From Cristatella mucedo (Eukaryota; Bryozoa; Phylactolaemata; Cristatellidae), in the NCBI GenBank assembly GCA_009760855.2, contig WPIO01000003.1:1163001-1227000 (forward strand): 64,000 nucleotides of DNA. Reading direction: 5' to 3'. The notes beneath the pieces were generated by a model that worked only from the letters and a program-made list of their open reading frames with translations, ran no database searches and had not been told where the DNA came from. The translations under genes and the position numbers were made by a program. Shown here in pieces: positions 34,594 to 45,962 of the stretch; the stretch's first letter is position 1, and every line of letters begins with the position of its first letter.

Positions 34594-34802
34594 CTGCTTC
34601 CGGCTTTTTATGCTCTCTCTGCTTCCGGCTTTTTATACTCTCTCTGCTTCCGGCTTTCTATGCTTTCTCTGCTTCTCGCTTTCTGTGGTCTTTCTGCTTC
34701 CGGCTTTCTGCGATCTCTCTGCTTCCGGCTTTCTATGTTCTTTCTGCTTCCGGCTTTCTGTGCTCTTTCTGCTTCCGGCTGTCTTTGCTCTCTATGCTTT
34801 AT
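34594..34802 (+). repeat. 25-bp minisatellite, about 8 units
   Basis: Units of the form GCTTCCGGCTTTCTATG then CTCTTTCT repeat every 25 bases, with small changes. Because 25 is not a multiple of 3, three frames stay open and give look-alike peptides (SASGFLCSLCF). These are not genes. Confidence 0.9.
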
Positions 34803-35837
34803 ATGCAGGGAAATATGCATTGCGTGACATTGTTGTCTTCTGTTCCCTCCACTTATGGTCAAAACCAACCCTTCTTGAAGAAATTTTAGCTACGGGGCGT
34901 GGTCAGCTCGCGCAGGATCGGATGAAGCAGCAAAGAAAAAAGCTCTAGCGCATTTCCGCTAGCTTACTCCAGACCCAGCTAATCATAGTGGAGTGAGTCA
35001 TCAGGGATAATTAGTGCCAGATAAAATTAGCGGGAAGCTAAAATATGCTCCAAAAACTCAATAATCTGCATAAAATCATCGTGGGGTCTTTCAAAAGAAA
35101 AAATTCCCTTGCGAATAATTCAGGCACTTTATGCGATCTCTATTATCATATTCAGCAAAAACTTAATACAACGTCATTTCAATATATAATATACAACATT
35201 ATAACCGGTCTTTTATAGTGGAGCAGAAGAGCACATAAATGTCGAGTACACACAAAATTAGAAATTTTAGCTGGCAATATCAAGGCATTCTTATTTTCTC
35301 ATGCTGGAAAGAGTATGTCGGGAACGAAGTCCTTCCATATACCAAGCAATTGCTTAACATCGGCATTGATAGAATGCTTGAGCAAACATCTAAAAGAGAA
35401 CGTCCGGGACAGTTGAGCAGCCGCGAGCTGACATGTGGTCTACAACTTAAAAAAAGTTATGCAACTGAGTTTGATGGATTTTAATTTTGCCATTGGGCCC
35501 TTTGCATTGACCAAAGGTCCAGGATATATTTTTCAAACCATCCCATTACTTTGGCAGCCAGCATCGACAACTGCCTTTAATCGAGATTGAACCCAACCCT
35601 AAAACTTGACATTTCTGAGACATTGCTTAAGTGTGCTTCCTAGTATTTTCTTTGACTTGCTTCATGTATTGCCAAAAAAAGATGGACGCATGTGCTCCTC
35701 TCATGATCTGATATATCTGTATTCATTAACGAAAACATTAATTGCATATGCAGACCATCCAACTCTATACCAGCAATTGATGCAAAATGTAGGTGCAATT
35801 TATGCAATATTCTACCGATTTTAGCGTAAGTTTTTAT
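34803..35837. other. AT-rich stretch, nothing recognised
   Basis: Two short plus frames (35239-35484 and 35606-35824) have no recognised features. Confidence 0.4.
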
Positions 35838-36072
35838 AATAATAATAATAATAATATTGCACTTGATAAAGCGCCCTCAGAGAACTTAATCTCTTTCTAG
35901 GCGCTTTACATTTGCTGCAAAGTGATACGCAATAGAATAGTAAGTAAAATCATGCTTGAAAAACAAACAAAATGAATAACATGGTTAGGGGTTACATGCA
36001 CTGGGTCAGCATGCAAATGTGGTTAGTGGCAGCATGAACAGTGTCAGCACGCATAAGCACATCGAGGACGAA

Positions 36073-36340
36073 TCACAAGGACCCACTAAATGCTGTCCTA
36101 AATAGGTATGTTTTTAAGTTTCTTTTAAATGTGGTCAGGTCAGGGGATGTTCTGATGCAGGTCGGGAGGGAGTTCCAGGCTGTGGGAGCATACGAGCTAA
36201 ATGCACGGTCTCCAAAGGATTTAAGGTTTATACGAGGTATTTCTAGACTGTTGGATTCCGAAAAGCGAGTGGTACGATGCTTTGCCTGATGGGGTAGTAT
36301 ATCTGAAAGATAGGCTGGAGCCATAGAATGAAGAGACCTA
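36073..36340 (-). pseudogene. LINE ORF C-terminal tail after frameshifts
   Basis: This segment encodes RSLHSMAPAYLSD and then SFGDRAFSSYAPTAWNSLP and DLTTFKRNLK, the conserved C-terminal end of the LINE polyprotein seen in sister copies. It is separated from the 661-codon ORF by two one-base shifts. In the copy at 42.9-44.2 kb the same runs are one base shorter. Confidence 0.8.
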
Positions 36341-36449
36341 AAAAGTGAGCGACAAAACCTTGAAGTCAATCCGTTGCTTGACTGGTAACCAGTGCAGGTC
36401 GGCGAGAAGTGGAGTAATGTGGCAACTGCGACGCTCACGACAGACAAGC

Positions 36450-38435
36450 CTAGCTGCAGAGTTTTTGCACCAGCTGCAATCGCCTGATCGCACATGCTGG
36501 TAGGCCAGTAAGCAGTGAGTTGCAGAAGTCGAGACGAGATGTCACGAATGCATGGACCAACTTGGACGTGGTATCCTTATCTAAACAAGCCCTAATTTTA
36601 GCAATGTTATGAAGCTGAAAATAGGCTGATTTGACTGTGGAGCTGATGTGGTCGTCTAACGAGAGGTCGCTTTGGAATATGACACCTAGATTTCGAGCTG
36701 ATGCAACTGGAGATATGCTGGCAGAGCCAATTTTGAAAGTCAGCCTTTCCAATTTCTGAATAACACTAGGTTTGCCCATAACTAGTAAGTTAGTTTTATC
36801 ATCGTTTAGTTTTAGAAAATTTGCTGCCATCCATGATCGGATGTCATCAATGCATGCAGCAAGTGAGTTGAGAGAATTTGAGGTGCTCGAAGGCTGGGAG
36901 GGATCAAAGCAAAGGTACAACTGAGTGTCATCCGCATAGAAGTGAAAGCCTAGATTGTGCTTGGCAATCACATCAGCGAGAGGGAGAGTATAAACGGTGA
37001 AAAGGACCGGACCTAGCACAGAGCCCTGAGGTACTCCATATTTTAGAGGTACTTCAGATGATCTTTGTCCATTCACGTCAACACTCTGGAGTCTCCCACT
37101 GAGATAGGACCTGAACCACTGCAGAGCAGTGCCAGTGATGCCCAGGCGAGATGAGAGGCGCTCTAGAAGTTCTTTGTGATCGATGGTATCAAAAGCTGCC
37201 GAAAGATCGAGCAAAACAAGAAGAGACACTCTACCCATGTCTGCATTCCTAAGTAGGTCGTTGTATACCCGAAGCAATGCTGACTCTGTGGAGTGATTAG
37301 CTCTAAAGCCAGACTGGAACTTACTAGCAAGGTGTGAGGTTTCGATATACGAGTTCAGCTGGTCTGCCACGACCCGTTCCAGTGTCTTTGATAGGATGAA
37401 TGGTAGAAGGGAGACTGGGCGGTAGTTGCTTAAGTTCTCTTGGTCTAGTGTAGCTTTCTTGAGAAGTGGCCTGACTACAGCTTTTTTGAAAGGTGCTGGG
37501 ACCTGACCTGAGGCTAATGACATATTAATGATGTTGGTTATGCATGGCAGCAGCAGATCAATGCAACGTAGGAGCAGGACAGTGGGAATAGGTTCCAGTG
37601 GACTTGTTGTCTTCTTTGATTGAGATACGAGCTTTAGGACTACATCACTGGTGACCTGTTTAAATGCAGACATTGAGGCGCAGCCAGGAACCGAGGAACA
37701 GCATTCTAGTGGGAAGGTTGTCATCGCAGGGATGGATTCCCTGATTTTGTCTATCTTCTGCACAAAGAATCGAGAGAAGCGATCGGCTAGATCATCACAA
37801 GGATCATCTGGTAAGGAGCTAACCTGGGAACGGTTGAGGAGATGGTTTATTTTCGACATCAGCATTTTTGGATTGTGCATCTGTGATTCAACAATGTTTC
37901 TATAGAAGCTAGACTTAGCCTTTGCAAGGATCGATTGGTACGACCTACAGTAGTCTTCATATGCCTGTCGATGGACAGTTAGTCCGGATCTTTTGTATGC
38001 CTTTTCAAGCTTTCGTTTAGTAGACTTGGCTAGTTTAATGTCTGTGGTAAACCATAGGCCGTCTGGGCGGGGGCGCACAGTGCGCTTTGTCAAAGGTGCA
38101 AACTCGTCGAGCGTGTCAGCTAGTGTCGTGTTGTAGCAATCTACCAGTGATGACAGATCGGAGGGAGGACTGAGCAGCAAAGGTGAAGCAGATATGCTCG
38201 CACGGACAGCATCGATGTCAAGGGTCTTGAGGTTTCGCGATTCACAGGTTATTTTAGAGGAGAATGTGGGCACACACTGTAGATTGAATGAGATCTGCAT
38301 GTGGTCAGATAAGCAGGATTTGGTGATAACTGGTGATGACAAAGTGCAGTTATATGAGAAAATTTGGTCGAGTGTGTGACCCTTGATGTGGGTAGGGCCA
38401 TGCACATGAGTCACAAGAGATAATGAGTCTGTCAA
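36450..38435 (-). CDS. LINE reverse transcriptase ORF (661 codons, frameshifted at the end)
   Basis: The product copies LINE RNA at the insertion site. Residues 1-60 hold the end of an endonuclease domain (GHTLDQIFS, then SDHMQISFNL). Reverse transcriptase spans about 320-560: FKKAVVRPLLKK, NYRPVSLLPF near 338, motif A LLDLSAAFDTIDH near 409-420, PQGSVLGPVLF near 470 and the catalytic FYADD near 499-503. All the catalytic Asp residues are present. The frame ends early at LQLVQKLCS because of an extra base in a T/A run (36462-36466). A second extra base (36340-36344) restores the frame used by sister copies. With no N-terminus and two shifts it is probably inactive, though both shifts are in homopolymers and could be assembly errors. 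Confidence 0.88.
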   Translation of the reverse strand: MTDSLSLVTHVHGPTHIKGHTLDQIFSYNCTLSSPVITKSCLSDHMQISFNLQCVPTFSSKITCESRNLKTLDIDAVRASISASPLLLSPPSDLSSLVDCYNTTLADTLDEFAPLTKRTVRPRPDGLWFTTDIKLAKSTKRKLEKAYKRSGLTVHRQAYEDYCRSYQSILAKAKSSFYRNIVESQMHNPKMLMSKINHLLNRSQVSSLPDDPCDDLADRFSRFFVQKIDKIRESIPAMTTFPLECCSSVPGCASMSAFKQVTSDVVLKLVSQSKKTTSPLEPIPTVLLLRCIDLLLPCITNIINMSLASGQVPAPFKKAVVRPLLKKATLDQENLSNYRPVSLLPFILSKTLERVVADQLNSYIETSHLASKFQSGFRANHSTESALLRVYNDLLRNADMGRVSLLVLLDLSAAFDTIDHKELLERLSSRLGITGTALQWFRSYLSGRLQSVDVNGQRSSEVPLKYGVPQGSVLGPVLFTVYTLPLADVIAKHNLGFHFYADDTQLYLCFDPSQPSSTSNSLNSLAACIDDIRSWMAANFLKLNDDKTNLLVMGKPSVIQKLERLTFKIGSASISPVASARNLGVIFQSDLSLDDHISSTVKSAYFQLHNIAKIRACLDKDTTSKLVHAFVTSRLDFCNSLLTGLPACAIRRLQLVQKLCS

Positions 38436-38599
38436 TGTACGAAATTCGGTGCTGAAAGCGTCATTGACTTCTCAGTCTTCAGCAGAGCACCAAAATAATC
38501 ATTAGTATTCTTAGCTATAAAAAGAGCTTGACCCTTAAGACCTCTCTCCAAGAGCAGCTTTCAAATTTTCCTGGATTCAGCCTCAGTCGCGTACTTACC

Positions 38600-39565
38600 C
38601 TACAAGATACTAGTTTTGGGCAAACCTAGTGCGAATCAGAAATCTAAAAGGTTAGCGCTCATGATTGGCTCTGCCAGCATATCTACTGTTAAATATGCAC
38701 GAAATCTAGGCGTCATGTTCCAAAGTGACCTTTTATTAGACGACCACATCAACTCCACTGTCAAGTCTGCCTACTTTCAGCTACATAAAATTGCAAAAAT
38801 TCAGGAATATTTAGACAAGGATGCCACATCTAAATTGGTCAATCCATTTGTGACATCCCGTCTTGGCTTCTGTAACTCACTGCTTGCTGGTCTACCGGCT
38901 TGTTCAATCAGCCACTACTTGCAGCTTGTGCAAAACTCTGCAGCTAGGCTTGTGTGTCGTGAGCGTCGCAATTGCCGCATCTCACCACTTCTCGCCGACC
39001 TGCACTGGCCACCAGTCAAGCAACGGATCGACTTCAAGGTTTCGTAACTCATTTTTAAGTCCCTTCATTCTTTAGCTCCAGACTACCTATCAGTCTACTC
39101 CCCCACCAGCTAAGCTTCGTACCACCCATTTTTCCGAATCTAACTGCTTAATTCTACCTCGTACAAAGCTCAAATCCTTTGGAGATCGTGCATTTAGTTA
39201 GTATGCTCTCAAAGCTTAGAAGTCACTTCCGACTTGTGTCACGACATCTCCTGACTTGACCACACGTGAAAGGTAACTAAAAGCTCTTCTATTTATCACA
39301 GCATTTAGTAGGTCCCTGTGATTCGTTCTTTGTGTGCTTCTGCGTGCTTACACTGTTCATGCTGCCGCTAACCATTCCTGCATGCTGACCTTGTGCACAA
39401 CATCCCTAATCATGCTAATCTTGTTGTTAATTGAGCATGCCACCACTAATCATTCAATCTTGCTTCCTTTGCAGTAAATGTAAAGTGACTAGAAAGAGAT
39501 CTCCGAGGGTACAATATCAAATGTGTTATTAGTTAGTTAAAATTAGTATTATTATTTTTATTTGG
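38600..39565 (+). mobile_element. LINE 3' fragment, head-to-head with the 36-kb copy
   Basis: Open codons from 38616 to 39047 match the region after the catalytic motif: NLGVMFQSDLLLDDHINSTV, then QLVQNSAARLVCRERR, then WPPVKQRIDFKVS followed by a stop. The 3' UTR and an ATT/TTA-rich tail run to about 39565. Its own 3' tail shows it is a separate insertion from the minus-strand copy 130 bases away. Confidence 0.85.
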
Positions 39566-39984
39566 ATCTGCTGTACCGCGACAGTTGACTAGTCGACGGA
39601 AGCCGCTGAGGCCAAAACTTCGGACCCACTGGCAGCAGTTGCTTGCAGGCCCGCGTGCTGGCCGTGCGGCCCGGTCCGCGTTTCCGAAATAAACGGCATC
39701 TGCTTGAGCCGTCTTGATCTGTGCGCGACCTCCCGCACAAATATAACAGTGGCGACGAGAATGGGATTTGAACGACGGACTGCGAGTAATACGATAGGAT
39801 CTGATACGGGATCTCTACCAGCGTCGACGGAGCAGACGTACGCAGACTACGCTTCAATTGTTGCGAGGCTGCGCCTCAAGAAATAAATTTCCGAAGAGTC
39901 CAGACGAAAGGCAATGCTGACAAGTATCCTTCCGATTAACGGAATTATTGATTAATTATCAAACTCCACAGGTTGCAGTCAAAC

Positions 39985-40740
39985 TTAATGTAATGCATAT
40001 CTGTCTGTAACTGCACAAAGCCACAAAGTGTTAAACAGAAGAGTTTTGTATAGCGCACTTACAGCCTAGGCGGCTTTTGGTACGCATTCGATAGCCAACA
40101 GACTTCATCTCACGCAGCAAAGAGAAAGTGAGGCGTAGAAGAGTCATGAGGACCAGTTGAGGTAGTGAGTAGTATGGAAGTAGCAGCTCATGATGGCTGT
40201 AAGGATGTGCCATAGTCAGTAGCAGGAGAGTATTTGTCGTTGTGTCAGAATCGTGGAAGTGGGTTCCACAGTCTAGGACCTGCAGAGCTAAAGCTTCTGT
40301 CGCCAACGGTCTTTAAGCGGAGGAATGGAACACCTAATTTATTGTCCATACAGGCCCTGAGAGCGTGGGGAAGCTGAAACTGGTGCAGCAGTTCAGCTAG
40401 GTGTGGAGGATCCAAGCCGTAGCGGCCTTGTGGGTCAGCGTCTCTGTATCTGTTGATCAACCGGCAGCCATCCTATCTCTTTTAGAAAAGGACACACGTG
40501 GTCAAACCTGTGGGATTTTTCAAACTAGCCTTGCAGTCATATTCGTAGCCATCTGTAGTGGCCTAGTTGCTTTTTTCGGTAGCCCAGCCAAAAGAGAATT
40601 ACAAAAATCAAGCTGGGCAGAACTAAGGAGCTAGCTAAATTGTTTGCAAGCCACCGTGAAAGACAGTTCCTAATCTTAGATATGGATTGGACGTGATGGC
40701 TAGCTGCGGAAGCAGTCTACTTAACGAAGCTCGACAATTT
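39985..40740 (-). mobile_element. LINE second family, 3' part
   Basis: The minus strand reads GRYGLDPPHLAELLHQFQLP, then KLGVPFLRLKTVGDRSFSSAG and LWNPLPRF. A conserved 3' UTR follows, with an ending of TTAC-type short repeats (plus-strand AATGTAATGCAT near 39990). Copies of this family also sit at 6.3, 14.1, 14.6, 28.9 and 44.2 kb. No intact ORF. Confidence 0.75.
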
Positions 40741-40743
40741 TTT

Positions 40744-40868
40744 GTATAGCCCCCTAAGAGAACTTGATCTCTACTCAGACGCTTCACATGTGCCTAAGGG
40801 TTTGACCCCGAAGACCTCTGCCAGAACTTGGTTGAGGCGAGCACCTTAACCAGTGTGCCAAACCAGTA
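40744..40868 (-). mobile_element. tRNA-derived SINE, family 2
   Basis: The whole element is on the minus strand: LINE-like tail complement TAAGAGAACTTGATCTCTAC, box B region GGGTTTGACCCCGAAGACCT and A box region GAGCACCTTAACCAGTGTGC. Confidence 0.7.
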
Positions 40869-41025
40869 AATGCAAGTATGCGTCGAGCAGCATCAATGTC
40901 AAAGAGCATGAGATTTCCCGACTAGCACATGATTGTCACCTATTAGCACGTGATTAGCACATAATAGGATTCCAATAGGATAGCGCACAGTGTTGTGTTC
41001 TGAGGAACCAAAAATTAAGAGCAAC
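40868..41025 (-). mobile_element. LINE fragment (endonuclease/linker region)
   Basis: Plus-strand bases ATGCGTCGAGCAGCATCAATGTCAAAGAGC resemble 38193-38225 of the larger copy (the DIDAVRAS region on the minus strand). Short and degraded. A SINE abuts it on the left. Confidence 0.45.
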
Positions 41026-41029
41026 AAAC

Positions 41030-41650
41030 ATGATAATGATGCATTTGTACAGCACCCCAAGAAAAAACCTTGTACTAGTCACTTAGCGTAGGCTGGAGAA
41101 GAGTTCGTAATTAGTGTGAATAATGACAGGAGCAAGCTCGATTGCAACAACCGTGAGCATTTAAATGACCATTGACGCGGGTAAAGTTGACGCTGTGAGG
41201 AGGAGGTGGGTTTTAGGCTTTAGGGCTTTACATGTCGTCAAGTCATCGGGTGTCGTAAGATTAGCCGGTAGTGAGCTCCTGGTTTTCCGTGCACGTGAAC
41301 TGCTAGCATGGTCGCCGAGCAATTTGAGGGCAGATTTAAGAGGGACAGCTAAATGAGCGGAGTCGGAGGAGCGGAGTGGTACTGGTGGAAGCCTGAGTAG
41401 TAAGAAGTAGTTCAAAAAGGTTCGCAGGAGCAAGGCCGTGAAGCTTTGTAAAACAATAAGCGAGCAGAGGTTGAATTCGATGGGCCGGTCGATAGGCATT
41501 CGCCCAGGCATTCGCCCAGGCTTGGACGACGCTTTTGAGAATTCTGGGTCTGGTGAAGATCTAGTCCATTTCAAAGGCTTCCTTCGAGCTGACACTGGAG
41601 AGCTTAGAATTAGCCAGGGTTTATTTTTCACTCGAAAATTGAAGTTCTGC
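41030..41650 (-). mobile_element. LINE 3' fragment, related subfamily
   Basis: On the minus strand the codons read RPIEFNLCSLIVLQSF and LLGDHASSSRARKTRSSLPA and then LTTPDDLTTCK, the degraded C-terminal LINE motif (GDRAFSS...WNSLP...DLTTFK). The tail at 41040-41080 has a variant of the family 3' end (GGGTGCTGTACAAATGC). A 12-base motif, ATTCGCCCAGGC, is duplicated at 41497-41522. Confidence 0.6.
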
Positions 41651-41749
41651 TAGTGAAGACCGAAACAGATTTACAAGACGGTAAACCATTTGCTCGCCAA
41701 TGCTGAGAGGTCTCACTAAGAAAACAGCTCATCTCCTGAAGACAAAATG

Positions 41750-42940
41750 CCATCATCTCCGTGGCCTTCACTGGCAGACAAACTTAGTCCAGCTATAATC
41801 GAGATGTTTAATGCTTCTCTGTTAAAGGGCCGTCGTTAGATACATACATGAAAAGCCTGAATTAGAAATAGAGCTTCCTTGCAAACTATCAACCTGTTTC
41901 CCTTCTTCCTTTTTCGTCGACGATTCTTGAAAACATTTTCGTCAAGCAGCTGCTAGCACACACTGAAAAGAATAAAATTTCAGAAATTTTCAATCGGTGT
42001 TCAAGCGGCAGCACACCACTAAAACTGCTCTCCTCCGACTAATGAGATTTTATGTGGCAGCGATGACGGGAATGTCGCTGCCCTAGCGCTGCCAGAGCTA
42101 TCAGCTGCCTTCGACGCCATTGATCACGGTATCCTACTTGAACGCTTTAGAACAACGATCGATCTGGCAGACGAGGCACTGGTGTGGTTCAAATCGTACT
42201 TGTCCGATCGCCTTCAATCCTTTTCATGTGGGGTCAGGTTTCAGTCACAAGACCAGTCAATTGTGGAGTCCCTCAAGAGTCCGTCCTCGGTCCTTTACTG
42301 TACTCTATTTACACTCAACGCCTGGGAATAGTGATTCGGGCCCATGGAATAGGCTATCACTTGTCTGCTTACGATGCTCAGCTGTATTTGTCATTTAAAC
42401 CGTCGGTATTTTCTGCAGCGACTGATAAACTGAATGCTTGCCTTGCAGAAATTTGATTTTAGATGTTGTCAAATTCCCTTAAGCTAAATGATGATTAAAG
42501 GTAGCTGCTACTCATCGGACACCCAAATCGTGTGGCTTGACTAGACGGCTTTACTCTCATAATAGTTTATGCTGCTGTGTGCCCATCATCATGTGCCGGA
42601 ATTGAGGCGACGTATTCGACAGCTGCTTAACTTTTGAAAGGTTTGTTAAAAAGACTGCTTCCGAAGCTAGTCATCACGGTTAATCCCAATGTAAGATAAG
42701 GAACTTTCTTCCACGATGGCTTGCAAAGAATTTAACTGGCTCCTTAGTTCTGTCTCGGCTACGTTATTGTAATTCCCTTTTGGCTAGGCTACCAAAAAAG
42801 CAACTACGCCACTACACCTGGCGATCAATATGGCTGCAAGGCTATTTTACAAATCCCAGAGGTTTAACCACGTGTCTACTGTGCTGAAAGAGCTTGGATG
42901 GCTGCCGGTTGGTCAACGGATACTGAGTAAAGTTCTTACG
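41750..42940 (+). mobile_element. decayed LINE, second family, reverse transcriptase region
   Basis: Remnants include FLDDS-like LPFSSTIL near 41920, SAAFDAIDHGILLERF near 42103-42150 (motif A), [17 protein letters not shown] near 42256 (G to E beside the motif) and [11 protein letters not shown] where YADDTQLY is expected. The end reads LGWLPVGQRILSKVLTL near 42893. Many stops. The end matches the upstream part of the fragment at 40.5-40.7 kb, so I group them. Confidence 0.7.
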
Positions 42941-42943
42941 CTC

Positions 42944-44190
42944 CAGTGGGAGACTCCAGAGTTTTGACATGAATGGACAAAGATCATCTGAGGTACCGCT
43001 GAAATATGGGGTACCTCAGGGCTCCGTGCTAGGTCCGGTTCTTTTCACGGTTTATAGTCTCCCTCTTCCTGATGTAATTGCCAAGTACAATCTAGGCTTT
43101 CACTTCTACGTGGATGACACTCAGTTGTATCTTTGCTTTGATCCCTCCAAGCCTTCGAGCACCTCGAATTCTCTCAATTCACTTGCTGCATGTATTGATG
43201 ACATACGCACATGGATGGCAGCACATTTTCTAAAACTAAACGATGATAAAACTAACTTAATAGTTATGGGCAAACCCAGTATGATTCAGAAATTGGAAAG
43301 ACTAACGCTCTAAATTGGCTCTGCCAGCATATCTCCTGTTGAATCAGCTCGAAATCTTGGTGCCATGTTCCAAAGTGATCTCTCGTTAGACAACCACATC
43401 GGTTCCACAATCAAGCCTGCCTATTTTCAGCTACATAGCAATGCTAAAATATTCGAGCTTGTTTAGATAAGGATACCACGTCTAAATTGGTCAATGCATT
43501 TGTGACATCCCGTCTTGACTTAACTCACTGCTTGCTGGCCTACTGGCATGTGCAATCAGGCAATTACAGATGGTGCAAAACTCCGCAGCTAGGCTTGTCT
43601 GTCGTGAGTGTCGCAGTTGCCACATCACACCACTTGTCGCCGACCTGCTCTGGCTGCCAGTCAAGCAACGGATCGATTTCAAGGTTTTGTCGCTCACTTT
43701 TAGGTCACTTCATTCTTTGGCTCCAGCCTATCTCTCAGATCTACTCTCCCACCAGGCCAAGCATCGTACCACCGGCTTTTCGGAATCCAACAGTATACAA
43801 ATACCTCGTACAAACCGCAAATCCTTTGGAGACCGTGCATTTAGTTCGTATGCTTCCAAAGCCTGGAACTCACTCCCGACTTGCGTCAGAACATCCCCTG
43901 ACTTGACCACATTTAGAAGAACTTAAAAACGCACCTATTTAGGACAGCATTTAGTAGGTCCCTGTGATTCATCCTTCATGTACATATGCGTGAAGACACT
44001 GTGCATGCTGCCACTAGCCACACTTGCATGCTGACCCTGTGCATGTCACCCCTAACCATATTATTCATGTTGTTAATCAAGCATGATATTACTCACCATT
44101 CAATCGCGTTTCCCTTTGCAGCAAATATAAAGTACCTAGACCGAGATTGAGTTCTCTGATGGTATGTTATTAAGTGCATTATTAGTATTA
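42944..44190 (+). mobile_element. LINE fragment from mid reverse transcriptase to 3' tail
   Basis: Starts at the palm region (GVPQGSVLGPVLFTVY). The catalytic motif is FYVDD rather than FYADD, a change that should impair it. It continues through FLKLNDDKTNLIVMGKPS and the C-terminal segment SFGDRAFSSYASKAWNSLP, and ends in the family tail with ATT repeats. Several internal frameshifts. It lies in the same orientation as the older LINE just upstream. Confidence 0.85.
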
Positions 44191-44610
44191 TTACGGTGAC
44201 CCACAAGGCCCACCAGGGCTTGGTTTCATCAAACCTAGCTGAGCTGCTTCACCTGTTTAAGCCTCCTCGTGCTCTCAGGTCCTGTATAGACAATAAATTA
44301 GCTGTTCCATTTCTCCACTTAAAGACCGTTGGCGACGGAAGCTTTAGCTCTTCAGGTCCTACATTGTGGAACTCGCTTCCAATTCTTAGGCTACGGCGTC
44401 TAATCTCCTGCTGCCGACTATGGAACATCCTTCCAAGCAGTCATGAGCTGCTACTTCCATGCTACTCACTACTTCAACTGCTCTTGCCTGACTCAGCTAT
44501 GTTTCTCCCTTTCGCTTTACTGCGTGAGATGTGGACTCACTCGCTTGACGGGAGCCCTTTTGGAACCGGCGGCAGCTGCGAGTCGTGGCGAAAATGCGGT
44601 ACATACGCTG
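44190..44610 (+). mobile_element. LINE second family, 3' part
   Basis: Codons read VTHKAHQGLVSSNLAELLHL and then KLAVPFLHLKTVGDGSFSSSG and LWNSLPILRL, the C-terminal motif of this family. It directly follows the 3' tail of the 42.9-44.2 kb LINE, so one may have inserted next to the other. Confidence 0.75.
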
Positions 44611-45644
44611 GCTGAGTTAATTAAGAGAGAGAGAGAGAGTTAAGGCTTTGCCGTTTCTGAGGGACGTCGGATTTGCACATTAACGCTAGGTTGATCCTGT
44701 CTTCATTCGATCGCTTAGCAAAGTATGAAAATGGTCCAAAGCCGCAAAATGAAAGCAGAAGTTGGTGGTGATTTACGCGTTTCTCACGATAGTGTCGGTC
44801 CAAGAAAGTTTTTCGCTTCCGTGATTTATAGACCCGTCATCACTAACCAGGTAGATGCATTTCTATCTGGTCTACTGGTCGGCGTTCGTTATAAGCGTGT
44901 CGTGGACGCACAAAGCTCGGCTGCCCTTGATGCGCCTGAAAGAAGGCGCATTTTTTACCAACACGGGATACCTTCTTTGCGTGGGCATTTAATAGCGAAA
45001 AATAGTTAGCCTCCCGTCAGCACACTGACAAGTGACCTTGGTTTTCCGGGAGCAATGCACGGAACTGTTTTCCTTCAGAGACTGCTACCTGAGAAACTCT
45101 AGCCATACCGGGCTCTTTCTTCCAGATCGGCTGAGCTGTCCGTATGCGCGCTCATTCAACACGGAACCCAGCGCCAAACGAGGAACGCGTGCGATAGCGA
45201 ATCCCCTCTTCGCCCCGCCCCGCCCTGGGCTTCGTCATACGGAACCAATTGCAGAGTCAAGTGGCGACAGCCTCATCGCTTCCCACGGGAATAGTCGGCC
45301 TCGACTTCTGCGGCGGCGGCTCGACTCGCTGTCTCTTGCGCAAAGCGACTCTTCGTTCGCGTCCGCAGCAAGCGGCGGCCATAATCTCGGAATCTCGCCG
45401 CGCCAGCCGTAGCTCTCGCCAGCGCTGCCTCCTCGAGGCAGGCGCCTCGAGGCTCAGCGCCCGCGAGGCGCCTGCTCCGCATCGGCCGCGCGGCGGCGCA
45501 TTCCAAAGAGGTGGCGACGTAGTAATTAAGAATTGCTACAGGACTCGAGGGTACTGGCGCTTCACACGTAGTCATAATGGTTGGCATAATAATGATAATG
45601 GAATCGGATATTTCATAGTCGATGTACAGACGGCATAGGCAATT
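44611..45644. other. no confirmed gene
   Basis: A plus frame at 44725-45009 is unassigned. A CpG-rich palindromic patch (GCCTCGAGG, GCGCCTCGAGGC) lies near 45435-45475. Confidence 0.4.
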
Positions 45645-45962
45645 TGCATTTAGTTCGTATGCTCCCAAAGCCTGGAACTCACTCCCGACTTGCGTCAGAA
45701 CATCGCCTCACTTGACCACATTTAAAAAGAAACTAAAAATGCATGTACTTATCACAGCATTGAGTGGGTCCCTGGGATTCGTCCTGTGTGTGCTTAAGCG
45801 TACTGACATTGTACATACTGCCACTAACCGTACTTGCATGGTGACTCCGTGCAAGTCACGCCTAACTATCGCGTTTCCTTTGCAGCAAATTTGAAGTGCC
45901 TAGAAAGAGAATTATTTCTCTGAGGGAACTGTATCTAGTATATTCGTGTTATTATAATTGTT
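45645..45962 (+). mobile_element. LINE first family, 3' end
   Basis: Begins FSSYAPKAWNSLPTCVRTSP and then TTFKKKLKM. The 3' UTR ends with the family tail (GAAGTGCCTAGAAAGAG) and ATT-rich sequence. Confidence 0.8.

Larger units (their letters stand above)
35838..38475 (-). mobile_element. best-preserved CR1/L2-type LINE, 5'-truncated
   Basis: The 3' end carries ATT repeats (35838-35860, seen as AAT on the plus strand) and the family tail (CTCAGAGAACTTAATCTC on the plus strand). Going up the minus strand come a 3' UTR, a C-terminal domain, the reverse transcriptase and the end of the endonuclease domain. The copy stops near 38475, inside the endonuclease region. Many shorter copies of the same family occur in the window. 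The most likely cause is incomplete reverse transcription at insertion, which commonly truncates LINEs at the 5' end. Confidence 0.9.

Noticed and set aside
34594-34802. CRISPR-like array or Cys-rich protein gene
   Set aside because: Direct 25-bp tandem units without spacers. Frames are a side effect of the unit length.
41030-42940. Single twin-primed LINE insertion joining the minus and plus pieces
   Set aside because: The two pieces appear to belong to different subfamilies (different C-terminal and tail sequence), so separate insertions are simpler.
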